From Bryobacterales bacterium (GTDB lineage: Bacteria > Acidobacteriota > Terriglobia > Bryobacterales > Bryobacteraceae), in assembly GCA_016716385.1 (NCBI GenBank), contig JADJWL010000012.1:62001-126000 (forward strand): DNA of 64,000 nt. The letters are read 5' to 3'. Positions within the stretch are counted from its first letter, which is position 1. Every line of letters begins with the position of its first letter. Positions 18,644 to 27,521 of this stretch are shown here, in pieces. Under the pieces are notes generated by a model. It was not told where the DNA came from and made no database searches. It saw only the letters and a program-made list of their open reading frames with translations. The position numbers were made by a program, and so were the translations under genes.

Positions 18644-20088
18644 AGCCGGCAGAGCCTTGTCAGGAACGCCAGCACGCGACGCAGGTCCTCGCGCCCGAAG
18701 ACCGCGAGACTCCCGGTGTAGGCGCTGAGGGCGATGATCGCCAGCACGGCCAGGCTCGCCCAACTCGTCTCTGCGAGCACGTGCCATTGCCGGGCTCCGA
18801 TGACGGCCGCCGCCATCGCCGCCGTGGCCGCGACCGCGGGAACGCCCAGACGGGCCTGCGCGTGCGGGGCGAGGCCGGTCAGTCTGGCGACCAGCCATGC
18901 GCCGAGCGGCCAGCTCAGGTAGCTCGCCACCAGCAGCGCCCAGGCCGCTCCTTCCGCGCCTTTCCCGAGCAGCAGGATCATCAGCGCAGCCGCCGCCAGC
19001 GTCTGAAACCCGACCGAAATCAGCAGCCACTGCGGTTTGCCGAGTCCGCGCAGCACGGCGCTGTTCCAGGTGGAGAACGCCCGGCGGTACCCGCGCAGGG
19101 CCAGCAGTTGGACCAAAAAGACAGCGCCGGTCCAGCGCTCCCCGAACAGGAGAGGCACGAAGACCGGGGCCAGCAGCGCCACTCCCGCGAATGCCGGAAA
19201 AACCAGGCTCGCCGTCAGCCGCGAGCCCGACTCGTACGCATGGCGCACAGCGGCGGCGTTGTCCTGCAAGCGGGCGAACGCGGGCATCCCGACCGCCTGA
19301 ATCGGACTCACCAGCAGCGTTTCGCACGCGTCCACCAGGCGGCGGGCGAAGAAGAAGCCGCCCAGTTCCGCCGCGCCGTGAACGCGGCCGAGGAGGAACC
19401 GGGGCAGTTGCTCATCGAGGAAGCGCACCCAGCCCACCGCCGTCCGGTTCACGCCGAAGCTCAGCAATTCGCGTACGTGAAATGCTGACCAGCGCCAGTG
19501 CGGACGCCACGCCGACATCCGCCACAGCACGGCCAGTTCCACCACCCGGACGGCAATCTGCAAGGCAATGAGGCTCCAGGCGCCGAATCCGGCCCAGGCC
19601 AGCGCGATCCCGACGGCGCCGCCGGCCGCCTCGGCGCTGAGGTCGGCTTTCGCGATCTGGCCGAAACGCAGCCGGCGCGTCAGCAGCGAGCGCGGAATCG
19701 CGGCGGTGGCGTGCAGATAAAGCGTGACGGCGCCCGCCGCCACCAGGACGCCCACGCCTTCGTCGGGAAAGAACCGCCCGGCCAGCGGACTCAGAAGGAT
19801 CACGGCCCCGGTGCCGGCCAGTCCGAGTGCCTGCAGCGTCCAGAACAGGCTGTCGACGTGCGCGGTCTTGAGGCGGCGGAGTTGGACCAGGGCCTCAGCC
19901 GCGTGGATCGGAAGGAGCGTCCGGCCGAGCGCCAGAGCGGCGGTGGCCATCGCGACGAGGCCGTAAATTTCCGGCGACAGCAGCCGGGAGAGCACAAGGA
20001 AGTTCGCGAACGTGAGGACGGCGAGCGCGGCGGCCGAAGCCGCGGCCCAGGCGCCGCCGCGCAGGTGCGAATCCTTGAGGCGGCTCAA
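18616..20088 (-). CDS. polysaccharide flippase (Wzx/MATE-like)
   Basis: 490 residues with about 12-14 hydrophobic segments; the N-terminus LRGGAWAAASAAALAVLTFA and the RLLSPEIYGLVAMATA segment are typical of oligosaccharide flippases that move lipid-linked glycans across the inner membrane. The start is TTG 20088, overlapping the stop of the cupin gene (TTGA), hence translational coupling. The frame runs further upstream only as a shadow of the cupin gene. No glycosyltransferase is adjacent, so the glycan is unknown. Confidence 0.8.
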   Translation of the reverse strand: MSRLKDSHLRGGAWAAASAAALAVLTFANFLVLSRLLSPEIYGLVAMATAALALGRTLLPIHAAEALVQLRRLKTAHVDSLFWTLQALGLAGTGAVILLSPLAGRFFPDEGVGVLVAAGAVTLYLHATAAIPRSLLTRRLRFGQIAKADLSAEAAGGAVGIALAWAGFGAWSLIALQIAVRVVELAVLWRMSAWRPHWRWSAFHVRELLSFGVNRTAVGWVRFLDEQLPRFLLGRVHGAAELGGFFFARRLVDACETLLVSPIQAVGMPAFARLQDNAAAVRHAYESGSRLTASLVFPAFAGVALLAPVFVPLLFGERWTGAVFLVQLLALRGYRRAFSTWNSAVLRGLGKPQWLLISVGFQTLAAAALMILLLGKGAEGAAWALLVASYLSWPLGAWLVARLTGLAPHAQARLGVPAVAATAAMAAAVIGARQWHVLAETSWASLAVLAIIALSAYTGSLAVFGREDLRRVLAFLTRLCRLQNSQRSAS

Positions 20089-20645
20089 CGGGGCCAGAGC
20101 TTGGTCAGAGGACCCGCCGCGCCCCGCACCGGATCGGAATCGGGAAACGGGAGACGCGCCATGCGCTCGATCTGCGTGTTCGTGGGAGCCGAGCGGCACA
20201 GGTCCCAGCTCTGCGCCGGAGGATACGCGCCGACGACGAGAAAGTCGCGGCTGGCGTCGATGCGGCAGTGTCCGGTGCCGGCGGGCAAAACAGCCACGTC
20301 CCCGGGGCGGACGATGACCTCGGCGCCCTTTTCGCCGCCCAGCAGGATCTTCGCCTCCCCGGCGGCGAAGCCGAGGATCTCGTGCGCGGTGGAGTGGTAG
20401 TGGTGGAACGGATAGACGCCGTTGCGCCACTGCGGAGGCCAGCCATTGCGCCGGAACAGCGCTTCGAAGTCCGCCGCCGGATCGCGCCTGGGAGGGATGA
20501 CCGCACCCCGGTAGAGAAGGACAGGCAGGCGTTCGTTATTGGGCATCCAGCCATTGCGGGAAAGGCGCAGGACTTCGGGCTCCCCCGGCTCCCTGGCGAA
20601 CAGCGCCGTGGCGGCCACAATCGAGCTGAAGCTGCGGCGGTTCAT
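20085..20645 (-). CDS. cupin-domain protein (YjlB-like), exported
   Basis: 186 residues. The N-terminus MNRRSFSSIVAATALF resembles a Tat signal. The cupin metal motif is visible as HHYHSTAHEILGFAAGE, and the second motif as RPGDVAVLPAGTGHCRI. YjlB-like cupins are of unknown function. TACCCT lies 7 nt before ATG 20645. It is the first gene of an operon with the flippase. Confidence 0.7.
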   Translation of the reverse strand: MNRRSFSSIVAATALFAREPGEPEVLRLSRNGWMPNNERLPVLLYRGAVIPPRRDPAADFEALFRRNGWPPQWRNGVYPFHHYHSTAHEILGFAAGEAKILLGGEKGAEVIVRPGDVAVLPAGTGHCRIDASRDFLVVGAYPPAQSWDLCRSAPTNTQIERMARLPFPDSDPVRGAAGPLTKLWPR

Positions 20646-20652
20646 GGTGTTC

Positions 20653-20658
20653 AGGGTA
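20653..20658 (-). promoter_or_regulatory. -10-like TACCCT before cupin gene
   Basis: TACCCT on the minus strand ends 7 nt before ATG 20645. It sits in the divergent region shared with the propeller-PHP gene. Confidence 0.35.
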
Positions 20659-20779
20659 TCAGGATGGCGGAAGGTATACCATGGATAGGCCGAAGAACCG
20701 GCGTTCAATTCATCAGGAGGTGTCGACCGTCTGCTCGCCGCGCTGGCGTCGAAGCCGACGATGTCGAATTGGCTGCGGC

Positions 20780-23275
20780 ATGGCAACGAGGCATTTCCCG
20801 GGTATCGCGCTTCTTCTCCTCTGCGGCTGCTGGTCCGAAGCCGCGGCGCAGTATACATACAACTATTACTATCCGCCGGCGCCCAGCAGCACGCCGTGGG
20901 CTCCGGCCTGGTCCCCGGACGGCAAACTCGTCACTGTGAGCATGCAGGGCTCGCTTTGGAACGTCGATCCCGGCACCGGCGTTGCGACCGAGCTGGCGGC
21001 CGACGGACGCTACGACTCTTCGCCGCACTGGTCACCGGACGGCAAGTGGATCGTCTATACCTCGGAAGCACCTGGACAGAGCATCCAACTGGCCATCCTT
21101 GACGTGCGTACCGGCCGCACGCGGCTGCTGACCGAAGACAAGAGCACTTACCTCGATCCTGCCTTTTCTCCCGACGGGCGGCGGATCGCCTACGTCACCA
21201 CCAGCCCGAACGGCCGGTTTCACATCCATGTCCGGGAGATCCGCGATGGACAGTGGGCGGGCGAACCGGTCGCCCTCACTAGCGACAACCGGTATGAGAA
21301 CGACCGGCTCTACGTCGGCGCGTGGGACATGCACATTCAACCGGCGTGGACCCCGGACGGGCGGGAGCTCGTCTTCGTCAGCAATCGCGGGACGCCCCTG
21401 GGAGCGGGCGATCTGTGGAGGATGCCCGTGGAGCCCGAAGGCATGCGGAAGGCCGTTCGGATCTTCCAGGAGCAATCGCTGTTCCGCACCCGGCCCCAGG
21501 TCTCGATCGACGGCAAGCGCATCCTCTATTCCTCCCACGCCGGCGGCGCGCTGCAGTTCAACCAGCTCTTCGTCCTGCCGGTCACCGGCGGCGCGCCCTA
21601 CCGGATGACTCAAGGGGATTTCGATCACTTCCATCCGCGCTGGTCGCCGGACGGCGAGTGGATCGCGGCGATCACCAACGAGGACGGCCTGCCCCAACTG
21701 TCCCTGATCGAGACCTACGGAGGCGCCAGGAAGAAGATCCGTCCCCGTGAACGCCGCTGGAAGCGTCCGATGGGCACCGTGCAGGTTCGGGTGATCGACG
21801 CGGAGACCGGAAAGCCAGTGGCCGCGCGGGTCCATTCTCTCGCTGCGGACCGGAAATTCTACCCGCCCGCGGACGCGTACGCCCGTATTCCGCTTTCCGG
21901 CGAGCCCTGCTTCCACACCGCCGGGGAGTTCGCGTTGGAGGCGCCGGCGGGGAAACTGACGCTCAAGGCCATGCGAGGCCTCGAGTTCCGCCCGGACCAG
22001 ACCGAGGTCGACGTTGCGGCGGGCGGGACCGCCCGCGTCGAGTTGAAGCTGCGCCGGATAGTGGACGCCGCCAGCCGCGGCTGGTATTCCGGCACCATGC
22101 ACACCCACATGAACTATGGCGGCAACCTGCGCAATACACCCGCGAACATGATCTTCATGGCGCGCGCGGAGGACTTGCGCGTCGTGATGGACCAGGTGGC
22201 CAACAAAGACAACCGCGTCCTCGACCAGCAATACTTCGTCGCGGGCGGCGGAGAGCATCCCGCATCCCAGGGCGACCCCGATGTGAAGCTGCACATCGGC
22301 CAGGAATACCGTCCGCCTTTCTATGGACACGTCTCTTTCCTTGGATTGCGCGACCACCTCATCTCTCCGTTTACGACCGGATACGAGGGGACCGGCATCG
22401 AGAGCCTCTACCCCAGCAATAGCGATATGCTGCGCAAAGCGCGGGCGCAGGGCGCCGTCACCACGCAAGTCCATCCCTACAGCGGCGCCAGGGATCCGGT
22501 GGACGCGGACCTCGGCCACGCCAAAGCCATGCCGGTGGATGCGGCCCTGGGCCTGTTGGACTGCCTGGAGTGGACCTACCTCAACCCGATCCAGATCGGG
22601 ATCTGGCATCGCCTCCTCAACAACGACATCGTTCTGGCGCCGGTGGGCGGTGAGGATTCCATCACCGACCTGCATCGCGGCAAGCAGATCGGCAGCGTCC
22701 GCACCTACGCGCACGTCGAGGGGCCGTTGACGATCGAACGCTGGCTTGAGGCTGTCCGGAAGGGCCGCACCTACTTCAGTAGCGGTCCGATTCTGGAGCT
22801 TCGCGTGAACGGGAAGCTCCCGGGCGAGGTCGTCCGTTTGCCCGAAGGCGGTGGAACGGTGACGATCGAAGGGAGCGTGCAGTCGGTGGCGGCGCTGACC
22901 AAGGTGCATCTGCATTCCAACGGCGCGATTGTGAAATCACTGCCGCTGGACGCCGACGCACGGAAAAGCACGTTCCGCGAGGAGATTCGCGTGACCGGAA
23001 GCGCCTGGTTCTCCCTGTATGCGGAAGGTCCCCAGGATCGGTCGCTCGACGGGGAGTTCGTCCAGGCCGCGACCAATGCAATCCGGGTATACGTGGGCGA
23101 CCGGAAGATCCGCGATCGTGCTTCGGCGGAATATTTCGTCCGCTGGGTCGACAAACTGCACACGATGGCGGAGGCCTGGCCCTGGTGGCGCTCCGAACAG
23201 GAAAAGACGCACGTGCTCTCCCAGATCGCGCAGGCGCGGGCTGTCTACGCCAACCTGGCGAGGGAGGCACAGTGA
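20780..23275 (+). CDS. TolB-like propeller fused to CehA-type PHP metallohydrolase
   Basis: 831 residues, with a signal peptide from ATG 20780 (FPGIALLLLCGCWSEAAA). Residues about 30-340 contain PD40 repeats (WSPDGKWIVYTSE, FSPDGRRIAYVT, WSPDGEWIAAIT). A short beta-sandwich linker follows (VQVRVIDAETGKPVAARVHS). The C-terminal half is a CehA/McbA-like PHP domain with MHTHMNYGG, HIGQEYR and HPYSGARDP metal-ligand regions. It is a secreted hydrolase of unknown substrate; relatives include carbaryl hydrolase. GTGA overlap with the next gene. Confidence 0.8.
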   Translation: MATRHFPGIALLLLCGCWSEAAAQYTYNYYYPPAPSSTPWAPAWSPDGKLVTVSMQGSLWNVDPGTGVATELAADGRYDSSPHWSPDGKWIVYTSEAPGQSIQLAILDVRTGRTRLLTEDKSTYLDPAFSPDGRRIAYVTTSPNGRFHIHVREIRDGQWAGEPVALTSDNRYENDRLYVGAWDMHIQPAWTPDGRELVFVSNRGTPLGAGDLWRMPVEPEGMRKAVRIFQEQSLFRTRPQVSIDGKRILYSSHAGGALQFNQLFVLPVTGGAPYRMTQGDFDHFHPRWSPDGEWIAAITNEDGLPQLSLIETYGGARKKIRPRERRWKRPMGTVQVRVIDAETGKPVAARVHSLAADRKFYPPADAYARIPLSGEPCFHTAGEFALEAPAGKLTLKAMRGLEFRPDQTEVDVAAGGTARVELKLRRIVDAASRGWYSGTMHTHMNYGGNLRNTPANMIFMARAEDLRVVMDQVANKDNRVLDQQYFVAGGGEHPASQGDPDVKLHIGQEYRPPFYGHVSFLGLRDHLISPFTTGYEGTGIESLYPSNSDMLRKARAQGAVTTQVHPYSGARDPVDADLGHAKAMPVDAALGLLDCLEWTYLNPIQIGIWHRLLNNDIVLAPVGGEDSITDLHRGKQIGSVRTYAHVEGPLTIERWLEAVRKGRTYFSSGPILELRVNGKLPGEVVRLPEGGGTVTIEGSVQSVAALTKVHLHSNGAIVKSLPLDADARKSTFREEIRVTGSAWFSLYAEGPQDRSLDGEFVQAATNAIRVYVGDRKIRDRASAEYFVRWVDKLHTMAEAWPWWRSEQEKTHVLSQIAQARAVYANLAREAQ

Positions 23276-24204
23276 GACGGGCCTGGATCGCGGCTTTCGT
23301 GACCGTGGCTTGTCTCGGCCAGCAGCCGGCGGCCGAGGACATGCCGCAGGAAATGATCTGGGTCGACCGGACAGGCCGGATCCTTGGAAAGGTGGGGAAC
23401 ACGCAGAACTCCATCTTTCATCCTGAGATCTCGCCGGACGGCAGATTCATCGCCGTCTCGGCGCGCGATGGAGAGGTGAACGACCGCGACGTCTGGATCC
23501 ACGAGGTGGCCACCGGCGCCAAGCGCGTCATCGCGCCCGCGAAAGGGAACGACAACTTCCCGATCTGGTCGCCCACCGGCAAGCAGATCATTTTCAACTC
23601 CAGCCGCACGGGACGCTACGAGCTGTATCGCAAGGATCTGGAGCCGGACCGGCCTGAAGTTCTGCTGCGTGCCATGCCCGGCGCGCAGTATCCGCGGTCC
23701 TGGTCTCCTGACGGCCAGTGGCTGCTGTTCACGCAGGCGGACCGGAAACGGGACGTCATGCTGTGGCGCATCGGGGAAGGGGAACCGGTGGCGTTGTTCG
23801 ATGCCCCGGAGGCCTGGACCGAGGTCCCGCGGTTTTCCCCGAACGGCCGCTTTTTCGCCTACGTCTCCAATGAGGATGGACCGTTCGAGGTCTTCGTGTC
23901 TCCGGTGGAGCAGCCGCGCACGAGGTGGAAGGTTTCCCGCCCTCTGGAGATGGGCTGGGCCGGGGGCGGCGGCCAGATCCGGTGGCGCGCGGATGGCCGC
24001 GAGCTCTTCTATATGATGGGCAACGACACGCTGCTTTCGGTGGAGGTGACCACGGAGGGCGCGTTCACGCACGGTCCACCGAAGCGTCTCTTCACCATGC
24101 CGGGGATGAAAGGGAACTTCCCCGACGAGTCCCCCTGCACCGCGCGGTATGACGTGACGGCCGATGGGCAGCGATTTGTGTTCGTCCGCAAGGTTGCGCG
24201 CTGA
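23272..24204 (+). CDS. PD40/TolB-like beta-propeller protein, secreted
   Basis: 310 residues starting at GTG 23272, which overlaps the upstream stop (GTGA). After a signal peptide there are repeated PD40 blades (ISPDGRFIAVSARDGE, WSPTGKQIIFNSSRTG, WSPDGQWLLFTQAD, FSPNGRFFAYVSNEDG). The last segments (LLSVEVTTEGAFTHG, YDVTADGQRFVFVRK) match the C-terminal blades seen in many acidobacterial propellers, sometimes fused to kinases. It is probably co-expressed with the PHP hydrolase. Confidence 0.8.
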   Translation: MRRAWIAAFVTVACLGQQPAAEDMPQEMIWVDRTGRILGKVGNTQNSIFHPEISPDGRFIAVSARDGEVNDRDVWIHEVATGAKRVIAPAKGNDNFPIWSPTGKQIIFNSSRTGRYELYRKDLEPDRPEVLLRAMPGAQYPRSWSPDGQWLLFTQADRKRDVMLWRIGEGEPVALFDAPEAWTEVPRFSPNGRFFAYVSNEDGPFEVFVSPVEQPRTRWKVSRPLEMGWAGGGGQIRWRADGRELFYMMGNDTLLSVEVTTEGAFTHGPPKRLFTMPGMKGNFPDESPCTARYDVTADGQRFVFVRKVAR

Positions 24205-24231
24205 GTGGAGGCGACGCCCCCGGAAACCTGA

Positions 24232-24237
24232 TAGCAT
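24232..24237 (+). promoter_or_regulatory. -10-like TAGCAT
   Basis: TAGCAT lies 10 nt before ATG 24248, within an otherwise short gap after the propeller gene. Confidence 0.3.
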
Positions 24238-24247
24238 CTTGATCGCC

Positions 24248-25867
24248 ATGACCGGCGGATGGCTCGTGCGCTCCCGTTGCCTGGCCCTGTGTCTCCTCGG
24301 CTGCGCCGCGGCCGTGTGCCCGCAGAACACGGGCAGCATCAGCGGCGTCGTCACCGAGGCCCGCACCGGGAAGCCCGTCCCCAACGCCGAGGTCCTCGTG
24401 AGCCCCGCCCGCGGCGGACTCATCCGGATCCGGACGGACCAGGACGGGCGTTACATAGCGCAGCGTCTGCCGGCCGGTGAGTTCCGGGTCTCGACGATGG
24501 TCCATGCCCCGGTGAACGCTTCGAGGTCCGTGACTCTCGCCCCTGGTGAGTCCGTAACTTCGGCCGACCTCGCCGTCGAGCCCGCCAGCGCCATTACAGG
24601 CTACGTCTCGGACGCGCAGGGCGAACCCCTGCCGAATGTCCGCGTGCTGCTCATCGGCCGCGAGTACTATCTCGGCGCGTTGCGTTACGGCCTCCGCGAC
24701 ATCGCCACCACAGACGACCGGGGCTTCTACCGCCTCCAGCGCGTGGCGCCCGGCGTGGGGTATCTCGTGCTCGCCAAACCCGTGCCCGCTTTCTGGAAGA
24801 CTGTGTCGGACGCGCCGGCCGATCCCGACCTGCGGGCGCCTACGGCCGCGCCCACCTACTTTCCAGGCGCCGACCGCCCGGAGGGCGCGCAAGTCCTGAC
24901 GCTCGCGGCGGGCGAGGAACGGGAAGGCGTCGACATCCGCCTCGCGGCGTCGCCCTCGTATTGTCTGGAAGGGATGCTCGAGTCCGACGCCGGCCCCGCC
25001 GCATTGCGTTTCGAGCTGTTCGAAGTCGAGCCCGCCCGCGGCTCGTTCCGCGGAGGCGGCGTCATCACAACAGAACCCGGGGGTCTCACCGGTCCCGGCG
25101 GCAGGATCCGGCTCTGCGGGCTCACGCGCGGCGCCTACCGGGTTGAGTCCTGGGAACCAAATGCCAGCGTAGCGTTCGGACGGGCTTCCGTGACCATCAC
25201 AGACCGCGACGTCACCGGATTTACCGTGCAAGCGGTCCCGAAGATGGCGCTGCCTGTCGAGGTCGTGCTCCCGGACGCCGAAGAGGGCGCGGGACCGGCC
25301 GGGCGAATGACGGTCTCGCTCGGCGCGTTGTTCCGCGCCTCCCGTCCTGGCGAAGAGACCCGCGCATCCGTCACGATTCCGGGTTCGGGACAGTTCCCGG
25401 GCCTCTACCTCGATGACTACGCCATATTGGTCGGGCGGCTCTCCGGCGCGCTTTACGTGAAGGACATCGAGTACGGGGGAGCCAGCGTTCTCCACAGACC
25501 CTTGCGGCTGGGAACGGCCATCGGGAACGCGCCGCTGCGGGTGATCTTGGGGAGCGATGGCGGCACGATTCAGGTGCGGGTGCGCGACCGCGACGGCAAC
25601 CCGGCGCCGGACGCGCATGTCGTGATTCTCCCGGCACAGTCCCTGCCGGAAGCTGAACTGGCCGACGTCCTGGTGACGGGCCGCGCCAACCAGCACGGAC
25701 ACTACCGGTCCCGCACACTCGCTCCGGGCAAGTACCTGGCGTTCGTCCCGGATCGGGCGCCGGACCACACTCCCGAAGGCATGGCCGCCGTCCTCGCCCG
25801 GCGCTCCGGCGCGAAAGAGGTGGAACTCGAGAGCCGGGGCAAGGCCGTGGTGGACTGGACGCCGTAG
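24248..25867 (+). CDS. secreted multi-domain carboxypeptidase-regulatory-like protein (paralogue 1)
   Basis: 539 residues with a signal peptide (LALCLLGCAAAVCPQ). Several transthyretin/CnaB-like beta-sandwiches: SGVVTEARTGKPVPNAEVLV, ITGYVSDAQGEPLPNVRVLL and the C-terminal DGGTIQVRVRDRDGNPAPDAH. No catalytic residues are visible. The C-terminal third (YVKDIEYGGASVLHRPLRLG; RRSGAKEVEL) closely resembles that of the gene at 27522, so the two form a subfamily. The function is unknown; an extracellular structural or carbohydrate-binding role is one guess. Confidence 0.75.
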   Translation: MTGGWLVRSRCLALCLLGCAAAVCPQNTGSISGVVTEARTGKPVPNAEVLVSPARGGLIRIRTDQDGRYIAQRLPAGEFRVSTMVHAPVNASRSVTLAPGESVTSADLAVEPASAITGYVSDAQGEPLPNVRVLLIGREYYLGALRYGLRDIATTDDRGFYRLQRVAPGVGYLVLAKPVPAFWKTVSDAPADPDLRAPTAAPTYFPGADRPEGAQVLTLAAGEEREGVDIRLAASPSYCLEGMLESDAGPAALRFELFEVEPARGSFRGGGVITTEPGGLTGPGGRIRLCGLTRGAYRVESWEPNASVAFGRASVTITDRDVTGFTVQAVPKMALPVEVVLPDAEEGAGPAGRMTVSLGALFRASRPGEETRASVTIPGSGQFPGLYLDDYAILVGRLSGALYVKDIEYGGASVLHRPLRLGTAIGNAPLRVILGSDGGTIQVRVRDRDGNPAPDAHVVILPAQSLPEAELADVLVTGRANQHGHYRSRTLAPGKYLAFVPDRAPDHTPEGMAAVLARRSGAKEVELESRGKAVVDWTP

Positions 25868-25935
25868 CCCCGACAATCCCCCTCCGGCAAAATATACATG
25901 ACAGGCAGCAACCGTTCTTGCTGGAAGGAAGGCCG

Positions 25936-27402
25936 ATGTCCACCGTCTCGGAAGGATGTGCCGCATTGGTGTTGCTGGCGGTCTTGTATCCGCTAAACGC
26001 CCAGGAGACGCCCGCGCAGGCGATCCTTGACCTCGCGGCCCAGGAGCCGCTCCTGCTCTCGATCGACACGAGGCTGCGGCTGGCCAAATCGCTGGACGCC
26101 GCCGATCCCGACGCGGCCGCGCAGGTGTTCGGCGACGTCCAGCATATGATCCGCTCCGATCCCGAAGGCGTGCTGGAAGCCCGTTTCGCCCAGCAGGTGA
26201 CGGAAGTGATTCTGGCGAGATCGGTGGACGCGGCCGCCGCCTTCGGTTACTCTCTCCCCAAGCGCCATGGAAGAGCGCCGCACCTCGAAGATGGCCGTGC
26301 CCTCGCCTATAGCGCGATCCTCGCCAAAGTGTTTCCCGCGGACCCCGAGAAGACACTGGCGCTGGCGAAGGAAGCTATCGGCACCGGCACTCTGCGCCTG
26401 CCCATCCTCCGGTCGCTGTTCATTCGACTGATTGGCAAGGGGGACACGCGGACGGCGGCCGAACTGTTCGCGCAGATTCTGATCTTTTTTCCGGTTCACG
26501 GCGCCCAGGAAGAGGATGTGCTGGTGTTGCTCGACAACTCGTGGCAGTTGGCCGAGTCGAGCCCGAAGCTGGTGGAGCAGGCGCTGTTCAAGGCGATTTC
26601 GGCCCTCTCCGAGGAAGGGTTCGAGGCGCGGAACCAGCGGATCGTGACCACGACGCATCGCGTGGGCGAGCGAGACGTGGAGACCGAATCGACGCGGGAA
26701 ACGCTCCAACTGCGCGCCGCGCTGCAATTGCGGCTGCTGCGCCCGGACCTGTTCTCGGGCTACCGCGAGAAGCTGGAGCCGATGGCCTCGTTGATCGCTG
26801 AATTGGACGCGCGCGAGATGAAAGCGGCGCTGCGTCCGGTGTCGACGCGGTACCGCCTGCCCTCGGCCAGGCCCGAAACGGGCTTCGGGCGGGAGTATCA
26901 GCGCAAGGTCGCGGAAGCCGCGTCTCTGGACACGGAGCAGGCGTTGGCCACCGTGGAGGCCTCCGCGGATCCGAATGTGAAGGTAGCCGTTTACGGTATC
27001 CTGCTCGATCGGTCGACTGGGCGTGGCGAAGAGTCGCTGCGCGTGGCGGACAGCGCATTGCCGGCCATTGAGGCGATGAAGGCGCCGTTCGGCATTCAGT
27101 TGCTGCCACGATTGATCCAGGTGTACCGCAACCGGCAGCGGGAGGCGGAAGAAGAGAAGGCGCTGGAGTTACTGATCTCGAAGACCGTTGGCTACTGCGC
27201 CTGCGAGGCTGAACCGGGAAACGCGGCACAAGGGAAGAACGCGGAAGGAATGCCCTGCGACCCGAAGTATGGCAGGTACGAGTGCGTCCGAATGTACGAG
27301 TCGCTGGCAAGAGAATTGGAGCGCCGTCCAGAGCCTTTGCGTGAGGCGCTGTCGGGCAAGAATCCGTCGATCGCGGCGCGGCTGCTTCTCGCGGAGTTGT
27401 AA
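25936..27402 (+). CDS. secreted alpha-helical hypothetical protein
   Basis: 488 residues from ATG 25936, with a GGAAGGA sequence upstream; TTG 25918 is an alternative start. A signal peptide (CAALVLLAVLYPLNAQ) is followed by helical, repeat-like sequence (RLRLAKSLDAADPDAAAQVF, AYSAILAKVFPADPEKTLAL, AAELFAQILIFFP) suggestive of TPR/HEAT-like packing. A short cysteine cluster (CACEAEPGN then CDPKYGRYEC) lies near the C-terminus. Not recognised further. It sits between two beta-sandwich paralogues on the same strand. Confidence 0.65.
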   Translation: MSTVSEGCAALVLLAVLYPLNAQETPAQAILDLAAQEPLLLSIDTRLRLAKSLDAADPDAAAQVFGDVQHMIRSDPEGVLEARFAQQVTEVILARSVDAAAAFGYSLPKRHGRAPHLEDGRALAYSAILAKVFPADPEKTLALAKEAIGTGTLRLPILRSLFIRLIGKGDTRTAAELFAQILIFFPVHGAQEEDVLVLLDNSWQLAESSPKLVEQALFKAISALSEEGFEARNQRIVTTTHRVGERDVETESTRETLQLRAALQLRLLRPDLFSGYREKLEPMASLIAELDAREMKAALRPVSTRYRLPSARPETGFGREYQRKVAEAASLDTEQALATVEASADPNVKVAVYGILLDRSTGRGEESLRVADSALPAIEAMKAPFGIQLLPRLIQVYRNRQREAEEEKALELLISKTVGYCACEAEPGNAAQGKNAEGMPCDPKYGRYECVRMYESLARELERRPEPLREALSGKNPSIAARLLLAEL

Positions 27403-27521
27403 GCAGGATTGCAGCTAGACCGGAAATGTAGGAATCGGCTTCAGCACGCATCCGCTCGGTTGCGCGAGCGGCTCCAGGAATGACCGCCTGAGGTAAGCTG
27501 AACGGAGCGATTGGAGGAACG

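Noticed and set aside
24092..26356. 754-codon minus-strand ORF
   Set aside because: Antisense to three secreted-protein genes; low-complexity Arg/Gly/Pro composition.
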